Source of the DNA: an uncultured Clostridia bacterium
GTDB taxonomy: Bacteria; Bacillota_A; Clostridia; TANB77; CAG-508
Direction of reading: 5' to 3'
DNA length: 14,317 nucleotides
Assembly (NCBI GenBank): GCA_944388685.1
Contig: CALXJS010000041.1
Span: 1-14,317, forward strand
The notes beneath the pieces are model-generated. The model did no database searches. It was not told the DNA's origin and saw only the letters and a program-made list of their open reading frames with translations. The translations under genes were made by a program, and so were the position numbers. Shown here piece by piece: positions 14,252 to 14,317 of the stretch. Position 1 is the first letter of the stretch; each line of letters begins with the position of its first letter.

Positions 14252-14317
14252 ATAATCTGGGGAAAAATAGACATAAAAATTTTAAAAAAATATAGAAAAA
14301 CAAAAGCACTAAGTATA

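Noticed and set aside
14252..14317. A possible frameshifted FtsZ tail after the stop codon
   Set aside because: None of the frames in the remaining 66 bases shows a linker or a conserved C-terminal peptide such as DIPxFLR; the sequence is AT-rich intergenic DNA.
1..14317. CRISPR array, rRNA, tRNA, integrase or transposase genes
   Set aside because: No regularly spaced direct repeats, no conserved RNA gene sequences and no recombinase motifs were seen on either strand.

Overview
The window looks like chromosome of a low-GC, Gram-positive Bacillota, most likely a member of Clostridia. It is strongly AT-rich, starts are preceded by AAGGAG-type Shine-Dalgarno sites, promoters are of the sigma-A kind (TTGAAA/TATAAT), and the gene families (dac carboxypeptidase, two-component/ABC drug-response module, paired SPL-like radical SAM and DUF4130 proteins) are typical of that class. 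No phage or transposase gene, CRISPR array, tRNA or rRNA is visible.

Layout. (1) 1-2180: four rightward genes. They are the 3' part of an MFS-like transporter cut by the window edge, a GNAT acetyltransferase with its own promoter, and an overlapping MNT nucleotidyltransferase/HEPN pair (toxin-antitoxin type) closed by a terminator. (2) 2181-4008: a gene-free stretch with hairpins and a GGGGAC-type palindrome, then a leftward D-Ala-D-Ala carboxypeptidase gene. That gene keeps all its catalytic motifs but carries two single-base frameshifts. (3) 4009-10200: a divergent intergenic region with a 45-bp perfect inverted repeat next to a good promoter, then a rightward module of response regulator, histidine kinase, ABC ATPase and an 866-residue FtsX/MacB-type permease. 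It ends in two strong consecutive hairpins. The arrangement suggests a kinase that senses an envelope stress or antimicrobial and drives its own efflux or detoxification pump. (4) 10209-12244: a leftward, translationally coupled pair, an SPL-like radical SAM protein with a C-terminal helix-hairpin-helix and the DUF4130 protein that accompanies it; both are presumed to act in DNA repair or modification. The radical SAM protein ends with a sequence resembling the beta-clamp binding motif. (5) 12245-14317: a hairpin-dense divergent region, a small PBECR-like (BECR-fold nuclease-like) protein, a compact structured RNA of about 130 nt with its own promoter and terminator, and an FtsZ whose GTPase core is complete but which lacks the C-terminal linker and tail peptide.

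The items that best repay a second look are the freestanding RNA with two competing pairing partners, the tail-less FtsZ beside it, the clamp-like motif in the radical SAM protein, the long perfect inverted repeat touching the promoter of the two-component/ABC operon, and the doubly frameshifted carboxypeptidase. All assignments come from reading motifs by eye; no database search was run.
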